Below, one piece after another: positions 5,956 to 7,706 of a stretch of 7,706 nucleotides of DNA. Source of the stretch: Clostridiales bacterium (lineage in GTDB: Bacteria; Bacillota; Clostridia; Christensenellales; Aristaeellaceae); the NCBI GenBank assembly GCA_022776785.1, contig JALFHA010000298.1, positions 1 to 7,706 of the forward strand. The letters run 5' to 3'. The notes under the pieces were generated by a model. The model was not told the origin of the DNA. It saw only the letters and a list, made by a program, of their open reading frames with translations, and ran no database searches. Numbering within the stretch: position 1 is the first letter of the stretch; every line of letters begins with the position of its first letter. Both the position numbers and the translations under genes were made by a program.

Positions 5956-6369
5956 TCAGATCTGGTACTTGCGGATGCTCTCCGGCACATTCGCCGCATC
6001 TTCGCTGAAGCTGATGACCATATCGCAGCCCGCCTCGCTCACCAGACGCTCGAGCTTGGCAAAGAAGTCCACCAGCGCGTCGGTATCGGTCGCCTTCACC
6101 AGTTTGAGGAAGGCGTCGATGTAGATGACGCTGATGTCGTAGTTGCCGGCAAGAATGCCCGCCAAGAAGCCATAGAACGGCTCGACGCCCTTCACCTGAT
6201 ATTCGCTGGCATCAATAAAACGTACCTGCGGCTTGAGGCTGAGGGTGTAGCTCTTGTCGTCATCGACGAAAAGGACGTTGCCCTTCGCTTCCTGCACAGA
6301 TGCGTTTGCCATATCCAAAATGCGCTTGGTCTTGCCGGAACCCTTCTTGCCAAAGATAACCTGGATCAC
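5956..6369 (-). CDS. Small P-loop ATP-binding protein, unknown function
   Basis: The 137-aa product begins almost at once with a Walker A motif, GKKGSGKT (7-14). The hydrophobic strand VLFVDDD (32-38) and VIYID (81-85, D85 as the likely Walker B acid) complete a minimal nucleotide-binding fold. There is no signal peptide or membrane segment, so it is probably cytoplasmic. Similar small P-loop proteins occur in Clostridia genomes and are usually annotated only as hypothetical or ATP-binding; that is recall, not a search. I prefer the GTG at 6367-6369, with GGAGG 8 nt upstream. A TTG two codons earlier would leave only 2 nt to the ribosome site. It has a good promoter, is divergent from a secreted-protein gene, and precedes thrC by 82 bp. 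A role in threonine metabolism cannot be inferred from that alone. Confidence 0.8.
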   Translation of the reverse strand: MIQVIFGKKGSGKTKRILDMANASVQEAKGNVLFVDDDKSYTLSLKPQVRFIDASEYQVKGVEPFYGFLAGILAGNYDISVIYIDAFLKLVKATDTDALVDFFAKLERLVSEAGCDMVISFSEDAANVPESIRKYQI

Positions 6370-6405
6370 GGTCAATCCCTCCCTTTCTTGTTTTCTGATA
6401 GCATC

Positions 6406-6434
6406 ATTATAGCTTAAATCCCCACACCTGACTA
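6406..6434 (-). promoter_or_regulatory. SigA-type promoter for the P-loop gene
   Basis: On the minus strand a perfect TATAAT -10 (complement of 6406-6411) lies 17 bp after TAGTCA (complement of 6429-6434), which matches TTGACA at four of six positions. Transcription would begin near 6399, about 30 nt before the GTG start. This is the best-matching promoter in the window and probably also supplies thrC by read-through. Confidence 0.7.
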
Positions 6435-6455
6435 GCCCCTATTTGATGATTTTTT

Positions 6456-6485
6456 GAATTTCGCGGCGATCCGACGGCGAAATTC
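6456..6485. repeat. Inverted repeat midway between divergent promoters
   Basis: GAATTTCGC (6456-6464) and GCGAAATTC (6477-6485) are perfect 9-bp inverted arms with a 12-bp centre. The centre lies about 36 bp from the nearest -35 edge on each side (6434 and 6507), so it is placed almost symmetrically between the two promoters. This suits a shared operator for a dimeric regulator. On the plus strand a T-run (CTTTTTCTTC) follows, so it could also be a terminator for antisense transcripts. Confidence 0.5.
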
Positions 6486-6506
6486 CTTTTTCTTCTATCT
6501 AACGCC

Positions 6507-6535
6507 TTGCTTTTTCCCGCGCCCCATGCTATAAA
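6507..6535 (+). promoter_or_regulatory. Candidate promoter for the secreted-protein gene
   Basis: TTGCTT (6507-6512) and TATAAA (6530-6535) are separated by 17 bp. The -10 matches five of six consensus bases, the -35 three. Transcription would start near 6542, leaving a leader of about 34 nt before the ATG. Confidence 0.45.
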
Positions 6536-6575
6536 TACTTTATACGCTTTCCGCTTGGCAAGGGGGTTTGGGAAA

Positions 6576-7706
6576 ATGAAATCCTTCGTCCGTCTTCTCG
6601 TGTTTGCCATGCTTCTGGCGCTGCCCGCGCTGGCTATGGCGCGCAGCAGCTCCGTCTGCTACTGGCAGCTTGAGTCTGTTTCCGTGTCCTGCGATGCCGT
6701 TTCCTATCTGCCGGCCACCGCAGAGGCAACGATGGAGAGCTTTGCCTCCGACGACCTGCGCACCATGATGGATGCGCTGCGCGGCGGCTGCGGCTTTTCG
6801 CTCTCCCTGTCGCGCGAGGTGAATCGCTCGGCGCTCGGGCTCACGGAAACCCGCGTCGCCACTGCGGAGCATACGCTCGACGCGCTGCCCGCCATTGTGC
6901 CCGGCGGCGCCTGTGCCCGCGTGAACCTCACTACCCGGTCCGCAAGCGATCCGGGCTCGTATTACATGTATCTCACCGTGGATGTCAACTACCGCCGCCT
7001 GCTCCGCGCGCGCAATTCCGGCGCATGGATGGTTCGCGTGTCCTTCCCCCGCGTGGCCGAGCCCGGCGATCAGCGCCGCATCATCGTCACGGCGCGGGAG
7101 CTTGACAGTCTGGCCAGCGTTCGGCTTGAATACCTCTACACAGCCCATCCGGGCATGATGTATGTGGATATCAACGGCGACATGGTGCTGGTCACCGAGC
7201 AGGGCGACGAAATTGCGCGCTATCCGCAGACGGTGGAGGATCTTCTTCCGCTGCTCGCGCCCAGCACGTTCGAGGATGGCGGCGCCGTCTTCTCCGCTGA
7301 AACGCAGGACAATGGCTCGCTGCTCGTGCAGGTGCTGCCCGAGAGCGGTCTGAACGCGCAGGAGATCATCCGGCTCATCCGTGCCGCACGTCAGGACGCC
7401 CAGACAGGCAATGCGTCGGATGCTGCCGCCGCTCTCCCCTCGCTAGAGGCGGACAGCCAGGCAGCTACGCTGTATATCGCCCCGGGTGTGGAGCTTTCCG
7501 ACACGCTGCTTGAGACGCTGATCGCCTCCGCCACCGGCGAAGCATTTGATTCGCAGGCTCTGCAAAGCGCCATCGAGGCCGGCAGCGCCTCCCTTGATGC
7601 GCAGCACACGCCCACCCCCGCGCCTGCGACGCTGGCCGAGCTGCGCGCCCGGCTCACCGCGCAGGGCACAGACGACGCAGGGCAGCAGGCTTCCGGCCTT
7701 GCCGGG
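6576..7706 (+). CDS. Secreted protein of unknown function (3' end outside window)
   Basis: An open frame of 377 codons runs without a stop from the ATG at 6576 to the window edge, so the gene is partial. AGGGGG lies 9 nt before the ATG. The N-terminus is a classical signal peptide: MKSFVR, a hydrophobic core (LLVFAMLLALPALAMA), and possible cleavage after A20 or A22. I recognise no domain in the mature part. Residues about 27-190 look beta-rich (SVSVSCD, FSLSLSREV, YYMYLTVDVNYRRLL, WMVRVSFPRV) with Cys at 28, 39, 72 and 113. Residues about 190-270 include MMYVDINGDMVLVTEQGDEI and an Ala-rich helix. After about 275 it becomes Ala/Ser/Gln-rich and low in complexity, with a TPTPAP linker (345-350), suggesting a spacer before another domain. 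Third positions are strongly GC-rich, as in the neighbouring genes. It is divergent from the P-loop gene. No function can be assigned. Confidence 0.85.
   Translation, partial: MKSFVRLLVFAMLLALPALAMARSSSVCYWQLESVSVSCDAVSYLPATAEATMESFASDDLRTMMDALRGGCGFSLSLSREVNRSALGLTETRVATAEHTLDALPAIVPGGACARVNLTTRSASDPGSYYMYLTVDVNYRRLLRARNSGAWMVRVSFPRVAEPGDQRRIIVTARELDSLASVRLEYLYTAHPGMMYVDINGDMVLVTEQGDEIARYPQTVEDLLPLLAPSTFEDGGAVFSAETQDNGSLLVQVLPESGLNAQEIIRLIRAARQDAQTGNASDAAAALPSLEADSQAATLYIAPGVELSDTLLETLIASATGEAFDSQALQSAIEAGSASLDAQHTPTPAPATLAELRARLTAQGTDDAGQQASGLAG

Noticed and set aside
5874..5999. Extended thrC start at 5999
   Set aside because: The extra 42 residues would be read through the hairpin and the end of the P-loop gene, and they do not resemble ThrC N-termini. 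GGAGG directly before the ATG at 5871-5873 fixes the start.
6540..7148. 202-aa minus-strand ORF
   Set aside because: It lies opposite the secreted-protein gene, which has a signal peptide, a ribosome site and an uninterrupted 377-codon frame. The minus-strand product has no recognisable features and would run into the plus-gene promoter.
1..7706. Mobile element, CRISPR array, tRNA or rRNA
   Set aside because: I saw no transposase or integrase, no regularly spaced long repeats, no terminal inverted repeats with target duplications, and no recognisable RNA-gene sequence. Codon use is uniform across the genes.

Overview
The window looks like chromosome from a GC-rich, endospore-forming Firmicute, most likely a member of the Clostridia. 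The evidence is a recognisable sleB-ypeB spore-germination pair, Firmicute-style Shine-Dalgarno sequences (GGAGG and variants), TTG and GTG starts, sigma-A-like promoters and Rho-independent terminators. I cannot name a genus. Coding DNA is strongly GC-rich at third positions, which creates long antisense shadow ORFs. Intergenic stretches are clearly more AT-rich.

Layout, left to right. (1) Positions 1-212 are the 3' untranslated end of a leftward operon: a hairpin just after the stop, a cluster of CATATCGC repeats, then a hairpin with a T-tract that should end transcription. (2) Positions 213-3382 carry four leftward genes, in transcription order: ispE (isoprenoid precursor kinase), a 64-aa membrane-anchored or secreted protein of unknown function, sleB (spore cortex-lytic enzyme) and ypeB (its partner). 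A forespore-type promoter candidate lies at the ispE stop codon. The small gene overlaps sleB as GTGA, and sleB is 17 bp from ypeB, so the last three look like one spore-specific unit. (3) Positions 3383-3675 are a divergent intergenic region: an ispE promoter, an AT-rich block (about 35% GC) with one perfect DnaA box and several same-strand relatives, and a promoter for the rightward gene. (4) Positions 3676-4305 encode a short YitT-type membrane protein, ended by a strong terminator. (5) Positions 4377-6369 carry two leftward genes, a small P-loop ATPase-like protein followed by thrC (threonine synthase), with a hairpin/T-rich element between them. (6) Positions 6370-6575 are a second divergent intergenic region, with outward-facing promoters and a 9-bp-arm inverted repeat placed almost exactly midway. 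(7) From 6576 to the window end runs a rightward ORF of 377 codons without a stop, encoding a secreted protein I do not recognise.

How the genes fit together: SleB and YpeB act together in degrading spore cortex during germination, and the small upstream protein is a candidate extra component. IspE and ThrC are housekeeping metabolism (MEP pathway and threonine synthesis). No mobile element, CRISPR array, tRNA or rRNA was seen. The least explained parts are the 64-aa protein, the DnaA-box-like cluster, and the divergent P-loop/secreted-protein locus with its central palindrome.
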